A model generated the notes under the pieces. It searched no databases. It worked only from the letters and a program-made list of their open reading frames with translations, and was not told the origin of the DNA. Made by a program: the position numbers and the translations under genes. This document shows positions 9,982 through 19,314 of a stretch of DNA of 64,000 bases, piece by piece (the first letter of the stretch is position 1; every line of letters starts with the position of its first letter). Origin of the DNA: Lautropia sp. (GTDB taxonomy: Bacteria; Pseudomonadota; Gammaproteobacteria; Burkholderiales; Burkholderiaceae_E); NCBI GenBank assembly GCA_030530775.1, contig JAUMUG010000007.1:74690-138689 (forward strand), given 5' to 3'.

Positions 9982-10146
9982 GCATCCACCACCGGTGCCC
10001 GGCGCCTGCTCGTAGCCGCGATGCGCCTGTGCCATGCGTGCTCATGATCCGGGCAGGCAGCACCCGAGCACATCGGCAGCAAGCGCAGGGCAGCCCTGCT
10101 CCGCAGTCCCCTGCCCCGCACCGCCCCCTCCGCTGCAGGCCAAATC

Positions 10147-10397
10147 CATTCAGCGGGGAGTCACCCGCTGCTCGATCGGATAACCCCGCATCGAACCCAG
10201 CGTGCCATAACCCGCCCGCGTCGTTCCCGTCATACAATCGTCGCCCATCATCCCTTCCTGCGTACAATCGGCATAGGCCACGGTGTCGAGTTGCGCCGCA
10301 GTCAATGCCCGGACCGGGTCGGCCGTGTTGACGAAAATCCGTACATAAGCATTGCCGGGATTGGAAGCCATACGCGTGCCCCCGTCGTAGCCCCAGT
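10147..10397 (-). pseudogene. Unrecognised minus-strand gene fragment in debris block
   Basis: A minus-strand frame that looks coding ends at a stop just inside 10147-10150. It contains QYWGYDGG, NAYVRIFVNTADPVRALTAAQ and CTQEGMMGDDCMTG. It has no plausible start or N-terminal domain: around 10395 it runs into plus-strand sequence of a different character. I do not recognise the family. It lies next to the MbnP-like relic on the same strand and could be the tail of that gene or of a neighbour, separated by the plus-strand carrier fragment. Confidence 0.35.
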
Positions 10398-10592
10398 ATT
10401 GCTCAGTTCCTGCTGGCGCTGGGCAGCGAGTACGGTCACCAGATTCCGCTGGCCACCGTGTTCGAAGCACCCACGCCACGTCGACTCGATGCCTGGCTGA
10501 ACCAGCACCCCGGCGGGCAGGAAGGCAGACCGGACGAACCGGCCCGGCGCGCTGACCGATCGCTTCGAATCAACTGCACATTGGAGATGTAG
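10398..10592 (+). pseudogene. Fragment resembling the C-terminal half of an acyl/peptidyl carrier domain
   Basis: In the plus-strand frame from 10398 to the stop at 10590-10592, about 35 residues (IAQFLLALGSEYG, then IPLATVFEAPTPRRLDAWL) match the last two helices of phosphopantetheine carrier domains, where the pattern is a Leu-rich helix, then G..iPl..lFeaPT...La. The Ser-bearing half is missing and there is no start codon, so this is a remnant of an NRPS- or PKS-like gene end rather than a working gene. It sits between two minus-strand fragments. The identification rests on a short motif and is tentative. Confidence 0.4.
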
Positions 10593-10787
10593 AAGCGGAA
10601 ATCCGCCATCTTGACGGGCCGTGCCGTCGTACCCAGGGTCAGACTCGAAGCGCAGCTCAGCGCGCTCGTACCCGCATAGGCAGCGAACTTCAGCGTGACC
10701 TGACCGGCGGCATCCGACTGTTACCGCCCCCGCCACTGCTGTCGCTGCAGGCAGCCAGCGCGACAGAATAGAGTAGATGCTGTCCAA
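10556..10787 (-). pseudogene. Degraded MbnP-family (copper-binding) lipoprotein gene
   Basis: Read on the minus strand, one frame gives a lipoprotein signal end (LLYSVALAACSDSSGGGGN). After a frame change it continues as QVTLKFAAYAGTSALSC and then GTTARPVKMADFRFYISNVQLI. The VTL.FaA..G...C and DFRFYvsNV.L patterns are characteristic of the N-terminal part of the MbnP-like copper-binding family. A frameshift separates signal and domain, and after about 60 residues homology stops at a junction near 10556-10565, so the gene is broken and truncated. Family members often pair with a MauG-like dihaem protein; none is visible here. Confidence 0.5.
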
Positions 10788-11052
10788 CCGTGGACATCTT
10801 TGCCAACAGGTGGGTCAACTCTGTTCGGAAGGCGCCAGTACACCACCCCACGACGGCATACGCCGCTTCATCCGCACCGGTGCACTGCCTACCTCGCGGT
10901 ATAGTAGTCTCGCCCGCAAAAAACTCAAGATCGGGATTGCCCGCAAAGTCATGCCCCCCAGCGCGGTGTTACCAGGAAACCGGGCTAGAATGCTCCACCC
11001 CGAGGCAGGCAGCGGCCTGCAGGAAAAGGAAACCGGCGCACGACAACCCCCC

Positions 11053-12138
11053 ATGATGAAAGACGCCCTGCGCGAAAAACTCGATCGGATGCACGATCGG
11101 CTGGACGAAGTGAATGCGCGGCTGGCCAGCGAAGACATCGGCAGCGACATCCGGCAGCTGCGCGCCCTCAACCAGGAACACGCCGAGCTGAGCGAGGTAC
11201 TGGATGCCTATGCCCGCTGGCAACAGGCCGATGCCGATCTGAAAGCCGCGCTGCAGATGCGCCACGAACCGGGCATGCGCGAGTTTGCCGATGAGGAAGC
11301 GGCCGACGCCGAACGACGGCTGGCACAGACGATGGCCCGCATCGAGGAGCTGCTACTGCCACGTGCCCCGGACGATGCCCGCAACGCCATTCTGGAAATC
11401 CGCGCCGGTACCGGCGGAGACGAAAGCGCCCTGTTCAGCGGCGATCTGCTGCGCATGTACTTGCGCTACGCCGAACGACGCGGCTGGCAGACGGAAATCC
11501 TGTCGGCCAACGAATCCGAACTGGGCGGCTACCGCGAAGTGATCGTGCAGATCAGCGGTCGACAGGTCTTTGGCCGCCTGCGCTTCGAGTCCGGCGCGCA
11601 TCGGGTGCAGCGCGTGCCCGTCACCGAATCCCAGGGCCGTATCCACACCTCGGCGTGCACGGTCGCAGTCATGGCCAAAGCCGAACCGACCGGCGACATC
11701 GACATCCATCCGGACGATCTGCGCATCGATGTGTTCCGTGCCTCCGGCGCCGGCGGCCAACACGTCAACAGGACCGAATCGGCAGTGCGCATCACCCACC
11801 TGCCCACCGGCACCGTGGCCGAATGCCAGGATGACCGTTCCCAGCACCGCAACCGTGAAAAAGCGATGACCGTGCTGCTGACGCGACTGCGCGACGCTCA
11901 GGCGCAGGCTCGGCACGCCGAAACATCGGCCCAGCGCAAGAGCCTGGTCGGCTCGGGTGACCGTTCCGAGCGCATACGCACCTACAATTTTCCGCAAGGC
12001 CGGCTCACCGATCACCGAATCAATCTGACGCTCTATAAACTGCAGTCGATCATGGACGGCGACCTCGACGAGCTGACCGATGCCCTGATCAAAGCCAGGA
12101 TCGCCGAACAGCAGGCAGAACAGGAAGCGACGGGCTGA
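11053..12138 (+). CDS. prfA: Peptide chain release factor 1
   Basis: RF1 reads UAA and UAG stop codons and triggers peptide release on the ribosome. From the ATG at 11053 (a second ATG follows at once) the protein is 361 residues, the family norm. The upstream in-frame extension to 10777 is non-homologous and was discarded. The GGQ motif is present in [20 protein letters not shown]. The stop-codon recognition motif reads PVT ([16 protein letters not shown]) rather than the commoner PAT. The GGQ glutamine is the substrate of PrmC, encoded about 3.7 kb downstream but separated by accessory genes. Confidence 0.96.
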   Translation: MMKDALREKLDRMHDRLDEVNARLASEDIGSDIRQLRALNQEHAELSEVLDAYARWQQADADLKAALQMRHEPGMREFADEEAADAERRLAQTMARIEELLLPRAPDDARNAILEIRAGTGGDESALFSGDLLRMYLRYAERRGWQTEILSANESELGGYREVIVQISGRQVFGRLRFESGAHRVQRVPVTESQGRIHTSACTVAVMAKAEPTGDIDIHPDDLRIDVFRASGAGGQHVNRTESAVRITHLPTGTVAECQDDRSQHRNREKAMTVLLTRLRDAQAQARHAETSAQRKSLVGSGDRSERIRTYNFPQGRLTDHRINLTLYKLQSIMDGDLDELTDALIKARIAEQQAEQEATG

Positions 12139-12142
12139 ATCC

Positions 12143-12508
12143 TCAGAACGCCAGCACGACACCGCCCATCAGCAACAGCATCGTCGTCATCAGTATCAGC
12201 ACGCCGAACATGACACGTTGCCAGCTGCGCAATGCCGGCCAGGCATCGTCAAAACGCAGGAGGGACACGCCGCTGCCCAGCTCCACCAGGCCGGCAGCCG
12301 CTGCCATCAGAGGCATGGCACATCCGATCATGTCCCAGGGGCTGACCGCCGAACGATCCGTCGACACCAGCCAGGCCAGGGCCAGAGCACCGATCACCCC
12401 ACCGATCACCAGCTCGATGGCGCCACGGGCACGAATCTGCCGCTGCTCCGACTGATCGGGCGAGGCTTTCATCAAATGCTGGTGCGGGTGCAGAGAGCTC
12501 CGTTCCAT
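12143..12508 (-). CDS. Small hypothetical membrane protein
   Basis: This 121-residue protein lies four bases beyond prfA on the opposite strand. After a polar N-terminus of about 30 residues it has three to four hydrophobic segments (IELVIGGVIGALALAWLV, IGCAMPLMAAAAGLVELG, VMFGVLILMTTMLLLMGGVVLAF), so it should be an integral inner-membrane protein. I do not recognise the family. It lies between prfA and the copper-radical oxidase gene, which is on the same strand. The start at 12508 is the first ATG of the frame. It could be spurious, but the clean hydrophobic pattern supports a real gene. Confidence 0.55.
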   Translation of the reverse strand: MERSSLHPHQHLMKASPDQSEQRQIRARGAIELVIGGVIGALALAWLVSTDRSAVSPWDMIGCAMPLMAAAAGLVELGSGVSLLRFDDAWPALRSWQRVMFGVLILMTTMLLLMGGVVLAF

Positions 12509-12667
12509 GGACTGATCTCCGTATCATCTGTCGTCGTGCGGTCATGATGCGCTTTCAAGCACTATCCACCGGCCTGCCCCAGACCGCACCAGAGGCCCGA
12601 CAGACGGAACGGTCCTTCTCCCCAGTGGCTCGGGACCCAGTCATCCCGAACCGTGTGTAAGCAGCCA

Positions 12668-15535
12668 TCAGCGCCCGTTCCAGGTCGGTACGTGGAACAC
12701 GGTGCCGGCACGACGCCATGCCGAGGAAGTGCCAAAGCTGTTGCCGGTGCCGTAGCCCAGATACCAGCCATTGCTGACACGATAGAACTCACGCACCGGC
12801 TGGCTGCCACTCTGAGCGCTCTTCAGCACATGAAACACGACATGCTCACGGGTCCAGCCCCTGCCCAGAGACGGGTTGATGCTGATCAGGTAACGTGCCG
12901 TACCGTCGGCAGCACGGGCTCGATAGCGATAAGCCGGCACCGTGTTGGCCTGCGGACTGGCATAGGCATAGAACGCCAGTTCCTGACGGGTCCATTCCGA
13001 ATGTAACGAGGAATCGGCACTGAAGACATAACGCATGTCACCGTCACCGCCCGGAGCCACATAGCGGTAGACCCGCACCAGATTCGCGGCCCGCAACGCA
13101 GCATCTTCATCTGGCTGCACATAAGCACGGAACAGCGCACGCGAAGAGGTGTTGCCAGCATTGTCGACCGCTTCGAGTGTGTAAGTGTACTGACCTGCTC
13201 CCAGGCCGGTATCCACATGACGCTCGGTTTGCAACAGATTCGGCGTCAGCAGGATCGGGCCACGCCACAGGCGGTAACCGGCCAGACCCGACCCGCCCTC
13301 GTCGGTGGACTTGTCCCACGTGACGGTGATCGTACCGGCGGGCGTCGCCTCGGCACGCAGATTGCCCGGCACCGACGGCGCCGTGGTGTCGTTCACCACC
13401 GTCATCTGCCGGGCGCGGCTGGCCGGCACATAGAAGCCCCGGTTTGGCGCCAGACGCCAGGCCCCCCCGCCCGCCGAAGCGCCGTCGACGACGTAATTCG
13501 TATAGGTTCCGCCCCGATACTGGCGGTACTCATGGACGTTGAGTCGGTTGTCACCACCGCTCTGGTAGGCATAGAACACGATGCCACCCCGCGTCCAGCC
13601 ATTCTCGTTGAGGTTGGCACTGGTCGAGTACATGTAGCGTGTCTTGCCGGCTTCGGTGGCCGTGTAGCGATAGACTGGCACGGTGTTGTTCTTCTGGCTG
13701 CCATAGGCCAGGAAGGCTTCACCCCGACGTGTCCATTCGCCGCCCAGCCCCGGATCGACGCTGTATCGATAGCGCAGCCCATCCGCCGCGACATAACGGT
13801 AGACCTGGACGATGTCCGGATCGGAGCCGACGGCCTGCTCGATGTTGACACGCACCATTTTGGCCACCGATGGGGTGCCGGCCTGGTTCAGTACGAACAC
13901 CATGTAATAGCCTGGAGGCGTCTCGAAGCCGTTGCTCGGCAGCTGGGCGACCAGACGATTGCCTTCGCGACGGAACTCCAGCTCGAGAAAGCGCTGGTTC
14001 ATGTCGAAGGAGTGCGTGACCGAGCCGGTCGCCACCAGTGTCACCCGCTGAATCGAGGAGGCATCACTGGATTCGAGCACCAGCGTGCCGCCCGGCTGGA
14101 CCACGGTCGGTGCCGAATCGATGACTGGTCGCGTGGCCGGCGTGCCGTCACGGTTGTACAGATAGGGCGGATAGTAGATTTCGGCGTTCAGATTGGTCTC
14201 TGGACCGCCCGCCCCCCCACCTCCACTGAACAGGGTGCCATCCGGCAGCAGGATCGAGGTCGAATGGTAGAGCCGCATCCGCTGCTGGGCGGGACCTTTC
14301 GTCCAGACCCCGGTCTTCGGATCCCACAGCTCGATCCGATAGATCGGGTTGCGCGCCGTGGCACGCTTGAAATCGAAGAATTCGGCACCGCCGGTGATGG
14401 CGACCGTACCATCGGCCAGCACCGTGCTGTTGTGCCACATCCGGGTATTGCTCATCTTGCCGGCGTCGGTCACCACCGGCTGATCCGAATTGATGTCGAT
14501 GATGGCGGCACCGCTGCCGGACGCCTCGGTCATCAAAATACGGCCGGGTTGAAACATCACGGCCGAGCCTTCCCAGTGGGACTTGTAGTTCAGCACACCC
14601 ACGTCACGGCGGCTTCCCTTGCCACTCACATCCATCCGATACATCTTCGTGGCGGAGAAACCGAAAATTTTTCCATCCGGCGCCACCCAGTTGCGTGGAT
14701 ACTCGTGATAGATATCCTGGGAATCGATGCCGTCGAGCAGCACCGTGCTGCCATCGTTGCGCCGGATCTCAGGATGCTTCTCACCTCCCAGGCCGCCCTG
14801 CACGTAAACCTCGCCATCCGGCAACATGGTGGCGGTGGCATACCAGCGCGGCATCTTCAGCTTGGCACCCTTTTCGATGGTGTTACTGCCGAAACGGAAG
14901 ATGGTGGTGTCGTTGTTGGGCTGGTTGGTGCTGCGGCCACGAGCATCGCTGAAGATATCGCCGCCCGCGATGAACAGATCACCAGTCAATGGGAGCACGA
15001 CCTGTGCTGAACAGAAGATATCGACTTCGGTGGTGTTGGGCAGCAACAGGTGGGCGTCGTCACCGCCGCCCACGTTCGGATCCCAAAGGTCGTAGAAAAA
15101 CTTGCCACCCTGCTGGCCATTGGACAGCGAGCCATAAGTCATCACCCGGCCATCGGGCATGACGATGGCGTGAATGGGAATGAAAGGCCATTTGAGCAGT
15201 GGCCCCCAGACCCCCTGAACGGCTGCCTGGGGAGCGGTCGGCAGATTCTTACGGTTGACGATCGATTCGCTCAGCCCATCGGTTGACACCGGCACTCCGT
15301 CGAAAGCCTGTTGAGCACCGAAATCGATACCGGCATTGGGCGGCGGGATCTCATCGGGACCGTCCCGGAACAGCTCCCCGGTATCGCCCACTGCTGCGGT
15401 CACAGCATTGCCATGGATATCGGCACTGCCCCCGCCACATGCGGAAAGTGTCAGCAGAGCTGCCAGAGTGGATACCGTCATGGCCCGCCGGCGCAGGGGG
15501 GCGGGCACAGCGAGGGACGGGAAGGATCGGAGCAC
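12668..15535 (-). CDS. Galactose/glyoxal-oxidase-like copper-radical lipoprotein
   Basis: A GTG start at 15535 follows AGGAA by six bases; the frame extends upstream without homology. The 955-residue product has a lipobox (LLTLSAC) and then a Kelch-type seven-bladed propeller with all copper-radical residues: Cys175 (DIFCSAQ), Tyr232 (RWYATATM), Tyr423-His424 (RLYHSTSILLPDG) and His508 (VTHSFDMNQRF). This predicts oxidation of a primary alcohol or aldehyde with release of hydrogen peroxide at the cell surface. A DUF1929-like all-beta domain follows. Then comes an unusual tail: aromatic repeats of the type VYRY...GEWTR...FYAY flanking a fibronectin-III domain. Substrate unknown; it lies in a spot where prmC normally follows prfA. 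Confidence 0.85.
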   Translation of the reverse strand: MLRSFPSLAVPAPLRRRAMTVSTLAALLTLSACGGGSADIHGNAVTAAVGDTGELFRDGPDEIPPPNAGIDFGAQQAFDGVPVSTDGLSESIVNRKNLPTAPQAAVQGVWGPLLKWPFIPIHAIVMPDGRVMTYGSLSNGQQGGKFFYDLWDPNVGGGDDAHLLLPNTTEVDIFCSAQVVLPLTGDLFIAGGDIFSDARGRSTNQPNNDTTIFRFGSNTIEKGAKLKMPRWYATATMLPDGEVYVQGGLGGEKHPEIRRNDGSTVLLDGIDSQDIYHEYPRNWVAPDGKIFGFSATKMYRMDVSGKGSRRDVGVLNYKSHWEGSAVMFQPGRILMTEASGSGAAIIDINSDQPVVTDAGKMSNTRMWHNSTVLADGTVAITGGAEFFDFKRATARNPIYRIELWDPKTGVWTKGPAQQRMRLYHSTSILLPDGTLFSGGGGAGGPETNLNAEIYYPPYLYNRDGTPATRPVIDSAPTVVQPGGTLVLESSDASSIQRVTLVATGSVTHSFDMNQRFLELEFRREGNRLVAQLPSNGFETPPGYYMVFVLNQAGTPSVAKMVRVNIEQAVGSDPDIVQVYRYVAADGLRYRYSVDPGLGGEWTRRGEAFLAYGSQKNNTVPVYRYTATEAGKTRYMYSTSANLNENGWTRGGIVFYAYQSGGDNRLNVHEYRQYRGGTYTNYVVDGASAGGGAWRLAPNRGFYVPASRARQMTVVNDTTAPSVPGNLRAEATPAGTITVTWDKSTDEGGSGLAGYRLWRGPILLTPNLLQTERHVDTGLGAGQYTYTLEAVDNAGNTSSRALFRAYVQPDEDAALRAANLVRVYRYVAPGGDGDMRYVFSADSSLHSEWTRQELAFYAYASPQANTVPAYRYRARAADGTARYLISINPSLGRGWTREHVVFHVLKSAQSGSQPVREFYRVSNGWYLGYGTGNSFGTSSAWRRAGTVFHVPTWNGR

Positions 15536-15847
15536 GATAGGTTCCTGTGAAAGCTGTCGGAAACGCCGATCTTCCGGTGAGACGACTGTTTTTACAGCGA
15601 AAATGATCACACTTCCGACCGGCAGCACCGCACGATTTCCCTGGCCATGTGCACAAAACACTGCACGGGAAGCTCGAGATCGGGAAGAGGACTCGGGTTG
15701 AGATGCTGGCGTGGTGTGGGACCAGGGCCGGCGTCGTCGGGCTTCGGGTCGGCCTCCATGCAGGAGCAGATGCCGGTATCGATACCGTATGGGCCTGGTG
15801 TAGGCGTCTTCTGCTACAGTGCCGCAGTTCCCAGGAGCTTGAAATCG
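15536..15847. promoter_or_regulatory. Divergent intergenic region oxidase/prmC
   Basis: This 312-base gap separates the copper-radical oxidase and prmC, which are divergent. Both downstream genes have recognisable ribosome-binding sites inside it: AGGAA upstream of 15535 on the minus strand and CAGGAG upstream of 15848 on the plus strand. I see no convincing -10/-35 pair and no reading frame with family resemblance. Confidence 0.3.
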
Positions 15848-17248
15848 ATGCCGCCCACTGACATCTCCCCGCTGCGGTCGGATCCCAAGCCGGAATCCAG
15901 CGAGAATCAGCCGACCGCAGAGCAACCCTCGCCTCCGGCCGCTGTGAGCGAGCGCGCCGCGGCGCCCGAGCCCGCCGGTGGTACGACCACATCCGCAGGT
16001 GCTGCTTTGGCCGTAGACCTGCCGAATCCGCACGCCGACTATGCCCACCTGCTGCGTGAAAGCAAGCTGCCACGCGCCGAGGCCCGGCGACTGATGAGCA
16101 TGGCCAGTGGCAGAGGACAGACCTGGCTGATCGCCCATGAGGGTGATGTGCCGGACACAGCCTGTGTGGCACGCTTTCTGACACTGGCCGAACGTCGATC
16201 AGCCGGCGAGCCGCTGGCCTATCTGCTGGGAGAGCAGGAGTTCTTTGGCCGCCCCTTCCGCGTCTCACCCGAAGTGCTGATTCCCCGGTCGGATACCGAA
16301 ACCCTGATCGAGGTGGCGTTGGAACGGGTGAACGCATGCGCACGCCCGGGCGATCGATCGTCTGCACGACACGTGATAGGCGAAGCCCATCGATACACCG
16401 CACGCCCGGAGCAGAGGCCGTCATCCCCTACCATGAAGCCCGCCGGAGCAGCTGGTCCGGCAGCTCCCGTTGATCCGATCGATCCGGTTGCTGCGTCAAC
16501 AGACGGTTTGAACGCGCGCAAGCTGCGCATACTGGATCTGGGCACCGGCAGCGGCATCATCGCCATCACGCTGGCCCTGGAGGTGCCAGGCGCGGAGGTA
16601 CATGCCTTGGAGCGCTCCGACGGCGCGTTGGCAGTGGCCAGGCAAAACGCATCCTCACTGGGAGCAAGCATCGAATGGCATCGAGGCAGCTGGTGGGAAG
16701 CACTGGCTTCTGCCGTCGAAACGGCAGAAAAGTCCGTACACGAAGGCGAACCCGGAACGATGCGGAATCGAGCCCGTCCCCCAAGACGCCCCACCCGAAA
16801 CCAGAACCGGGGTTCGTGTCAGAGTCGAAATCAGTGTCATGATCGGCAGCATGGCCTGGCCTGCGGAAGGCAGCATGACAAACGGCTCCTGTTCGATCTG
16901 ATCGTCTCGAACCCCCCCTATATCGCGGCTGGCGATGCCCACTTGAATCAGGGCGATTTGCGCTTCGAGCCATTGCAGGCGCTAGCGGCCGGTATGGATG
17001 GGCTGGATGATCTGCGTACCATCGTGGCCGGCGCGCCCGACTGGCTGACCAATGGCGGCTGGCTATTGCTTGAACACGGCTACGACCAGGAGAACGCTGC
17101 ACGGGAACTGCTGCATGCAGCCGGCTTCGTCGGGATCTTCACCCGGTGTGATCTGGCCGGCCAGCCGCGTGTCAGCGGCGGGCAATGGCTGGCAAAAATC
17201 CCGGAACGGCAACATCTGGATCGCGGGTACGGCGACGGCGACGACTGA
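15848..17248 (+). CDS. prmC: Peptide chain release factor N5-glutamine methyltransferase (expanded)
   Basis: PrmC methylates the GGQ glutamine of release factors using SAM. The ATG at 15848 follows CAGGAG. The N-terminal helical domain (LLRESKLPRAEARRL ... GEPLAYLLGEQEFFGR), SAM motif I (LRILDLGTGSGIIAITLA) and catalytic NPPY (DLIVSNPPYIA) are intact. The protein has 466 residues against about 280 in the family. The excess lies in an Ala/Pro-rich N-terminal extension of about 60 residues, an insertion at about 16334-16520 before motif I and another at about 16706-16886 between motif I and NPPY. The second insert is rich in Arg, Asn, Gln and Cys. Because the frame stays open and the motifs are intact, I call it functional. 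Confidence 0.9.
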   Translation: MPPTDISPLRSDPKPESSENQPTAEQPSPPAAVSERAAAPEPAGGTTTSAGAALAVDLPNPHADYAHLLRESKLPRAEARRLMSMASGRGQTWLIAHEGDVPDTACVARFLTLAERRSAGEPLAYLLGEQEFFGRPFRVSPEVLIPRSDTETLIEVALERVNACARPGDRSSARHVIGEAHRYTARPEQRPSSPTMKPAGAAGPAAPVDPIDPVAASTDGLNARKLRILDLGTGSGIIAITLALEVPGAEVHALERSDGALAVARQNASSLGASIEWHRGSWWEALASAVETAEKSVHEGEPGTMRNRARPPRRPTRNQNRGSCQSRNQCHDRQHGLACGRQHDKRLLFDLIVSNPPYIAAGDAHLNQGDLRFEPLQALAAGMDGLDDLRTIVAGAPDWLTNGGWLLLEHGYDQENAARELLHAAGFVGIFTRCDLAGQPRVSGGQWLAKIPERQHLDRGYGDGDD

Positions 17249-17389
17249 AAAGACAGCGCGCGGTCTTTTCCCGATTCACTGCCCTTCATCGGAGTTCCAT
17301 GGGAGGCGCGTCGACAAGGCACATTTCCCTAAACCTCGGGATCGGTCTACCATTGCCGGAATTTTCCGATTGTTTGAGTGCAGGTCACC

Positions 17390-17713
17390 ATGGACGTTCA
17401 AGAATTCATCCGAAATGTCGTCAACGAACACCCGGTCGTGTTGTTTATGAAAGGCACGGGCCAGTTCCCGCAGTGCGGTTTCTCCGGCAAGGCCATCCAG
17501 ATTCTGAAAGAAGCCGGTGTCAAGCAACTGGTGACCATCAATGTGCTGGAAGACGCCGAGGTGCGCCAGGGTATCAAGGATTACACCAACTGGCCGACCA
17601 TTCCCCAACTGTTCATCAACGGCGAATTCATCGGTGGCTGCGACATCATGGACGAGATGCTCGGCTCGGGCGATCTGCAGCAGCTGATTCCAGAAGGCGC
17701 CCGCTCGGCCTGA
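17390..17713 (+). CDS. grxD: Monothiol glutaredoxin (Grx4 type)
   Basis: The CGFS motif in FPQCGFSGKAIQIL marks a monothiol glutaredoxin of the Grx4/GrxD class, which carries [2Fe-2S] clusters together with BolA-type partners and glutathione. TIPQLFINGEFIGGCDI forms the glutathione-binding loop. The ATG at 17390, with AGG six bases upstream, gives the standard 107-residue protein; the GTG at 17378 would add only four residues. It follows prmC by 141 bases, as expected for the conserved Burkholderiales cluster. A BolA-family partner (ibaG) is encoded at about 44 kb. Confidence 0.95.
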   Translation: MDVQEFIRNVVNEHPVVLFMKGTGQFPQCGFSGKAIQILKEAGVKQLVTINVLEDAEVRQGIKDYTNWPTIPQLFINGEFIGGCDIMDEMLGSGDLQQLIPEGARSA

Positions 17714-17900
17714 CCTTCGAATACCACGGCTTCGGCCATATCCACACAGAAACTGTCCAGGAAGCAGGAGCGGCGTTTCTGCACCGAGCAATGCTGCGAC
17801 ACTGTTCGGCGCAGGCAGGCGCCGGCAAGCCGGGTTCGTGCCCAGCCCACCCCCTGATGGTTCGAGCCAGATATATTGCAGAACAAAGAACGACCTCGAC

Positions 17901-18842
17901 TCAGCCGTTCAGACCGCTCTGCTCGTCCACCCCCAGATGGATGTTCATCGATTGCACGGCGCCGCCGCTGGCTCCTTTTCCCAGGTTGTCGAGCCGTGCC
18001 ATCAACAGCGCATTGGTGTCGTTGCCAAACACGAACAGATCGACACGGTTGCTGTCGTTGCTGCCCTGCACATCGAAGAAACCACCTTCGACGTCGGCAT
18101 CGAGCGGATGGACCCGAACGAAAGCTTCGCCGGCATAGCGTTCGGCCAGTGCCTGCTGGACGGTGGCACGGGTAGTGCCCGGTGCCATCCGTGACAGTTC
18201 CAACGGCAGGCTGACGGCCAGCCCTTTGTAGAAAGGTCCCACCACCGGCATGAAGCCAGGCTGCCGCGACAGCCGGGCATAATGACACATTTCCGGCAAA
18301 TGCTTGTGCTGCATGCCCAACGCATAAGGACGCGGTGCCTGCAGCACGCCGGCCGTGTCGCTCCGATACTGCTCGATCATCTTTTTGCCACCGCCGGAAT
18401 ACCCGGTCAGAGAAGTGACGGCCAACGGGCTGCCTTCCGGCAGCAGCCCGGCGTCGACCAAGGGCCGCAACGCCAGGATCAGCGCACTGGCGTGGCAGCC
18501 GGGATTGGCGATGCGCTTGCTGTTGCGGATGTGCTCGCGTTGCTCCGGTGCCAGTTCCGGCAGGCCGTAGACCCAGGCCGGATCGACCCGGTGCGCAGTG
18601 CTGGTGTCGATGACGCAGGTGGCGGGATTCTCGACCAGCGCGACAGACTCGCGGGCGGCGGCATCGGGCAGACACAGAAAAGCCACATCGGCCGCATTCA
18701 GCAGACGGGCACGTTCGACCGGATCCTTGCGCAGCTCGGGATCGATCCGAAGCACCGAGATATCCGGACGACGCTGCAGATATTCGTGAATCTGCAGACC
18801 GGTGGTGCCTTCCTGCCCATCGACAAAAACCTTGTAAACCAT
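17901..18842 (-). CDS. argC: N-acetyl-gamma-glutamyl-phosphate reductase (short type)
   Basis: ArgC reduces N-acetylglutamyl phosphate to the semialdehyde with NADPH in arginine synthesis. The 313-residue protein is the shorter, type 2 form: the N-terminal [18 protein letters not shown] replaces the G.sGyxG nucleotide motif of the long form. The catalytic cysteine lies in [11 protein letters not shown], with [14 protein letters not shown] and [14 protein letters not shown] beyond it. It is convergent with grxD, with 187 bases between stop codons in which I see no gene. The ATG at 18842 is the first of the homologous frame. Confidence 0.95.
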   Translation of the reverse strand: MVYKVFVDGQEGTTGLQIHEYLQRRPDISVLRIDPELRKDPVERARLLNAADVAFLCLPDAAARESVALVENPATCVIDTSTAHRVDPAWVYGLPELAPEQREHIRNSKRIANPGCHASALILALRPLVDAGLLPEGSPLAVTSLTGYSGGGKKMIEQYRSDTAGVLQAPRPYALGMQHKHLPEMCHYARLSRQPGFMPVVGPFYKGLAVSLPLELSRMAPGTTRATVQQALAERYAGEAFVRVHPLDADVEGGFFDVQGSNDSNRVDLFVFGNDTNALLMARLDNLGKGASGGAVQSMNIHLGVDEQSGLNG

Positions 18843-19314
18843 GATGTGTTTCGCCTGCTCTGACTACTGATTGGAGGGTGCTGTTCCCGGTGTGCCATGG
18901 CCTGTTCACGCGATGCGATGGAAATGTGTGGACAGGACTGGGAGCCTGGGTCGGGGAAAAGATCGCGGGTTGCAAACCGACGTCGATGGCACCTTGAACC
19001 CACTTGCTGTCCATGACCCGCGCCAATGAAACAGCCCACCGGCACAAAGGCACCAGGCCGGAGCATTTTTTCACCTCGGTTTCAGCTTGGCAATGACAGC
19101 GGCCTGGAGCTCGGGAGGATTTTCGTCGAAGATCATCCGAAAAAGTGCCTCGCGCCATGTACCGTACTCAGGCAAGCGACAAGGGGACGGATACCGTACT
19201 CGAATGTTTTGTCCACCGCCCCAGCCGTGCCCTGTCACAGTGATCTCACCGGATTTGCATGGCGCCAGCACAGCCTGCACACTACCAGTTTCCGTCCTCT
19301 TTCGTGTGCATTCG
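18843..19314. other. Intergenic region argC/ubiX
   Basis: This 472-base gap lies between divergent argC and ubiX. A minus-strand open frame at 19071-19370 crosses it and ends in a protein-like tail ([18 protein letters not shown]). It overlaps the ubiX start, has no ribosome-binding site and matches no family I know, so I do not call it. No clear promoter pair was found. Confidence 0.25.

Noticed and set aside
13217..15010. 597-codon plus-strand frame opposite the copper-radical oxidase
   Set aside because: Mirror frame of a well-supported gene, with His/Arg/Gly-rich shadow composition and no domain.
17855..17880. tRNA T-arm-like GGTTCGAGCC between grxD and argC
   Set aside because: No acceptor, D or anticodon arms can be built around it.
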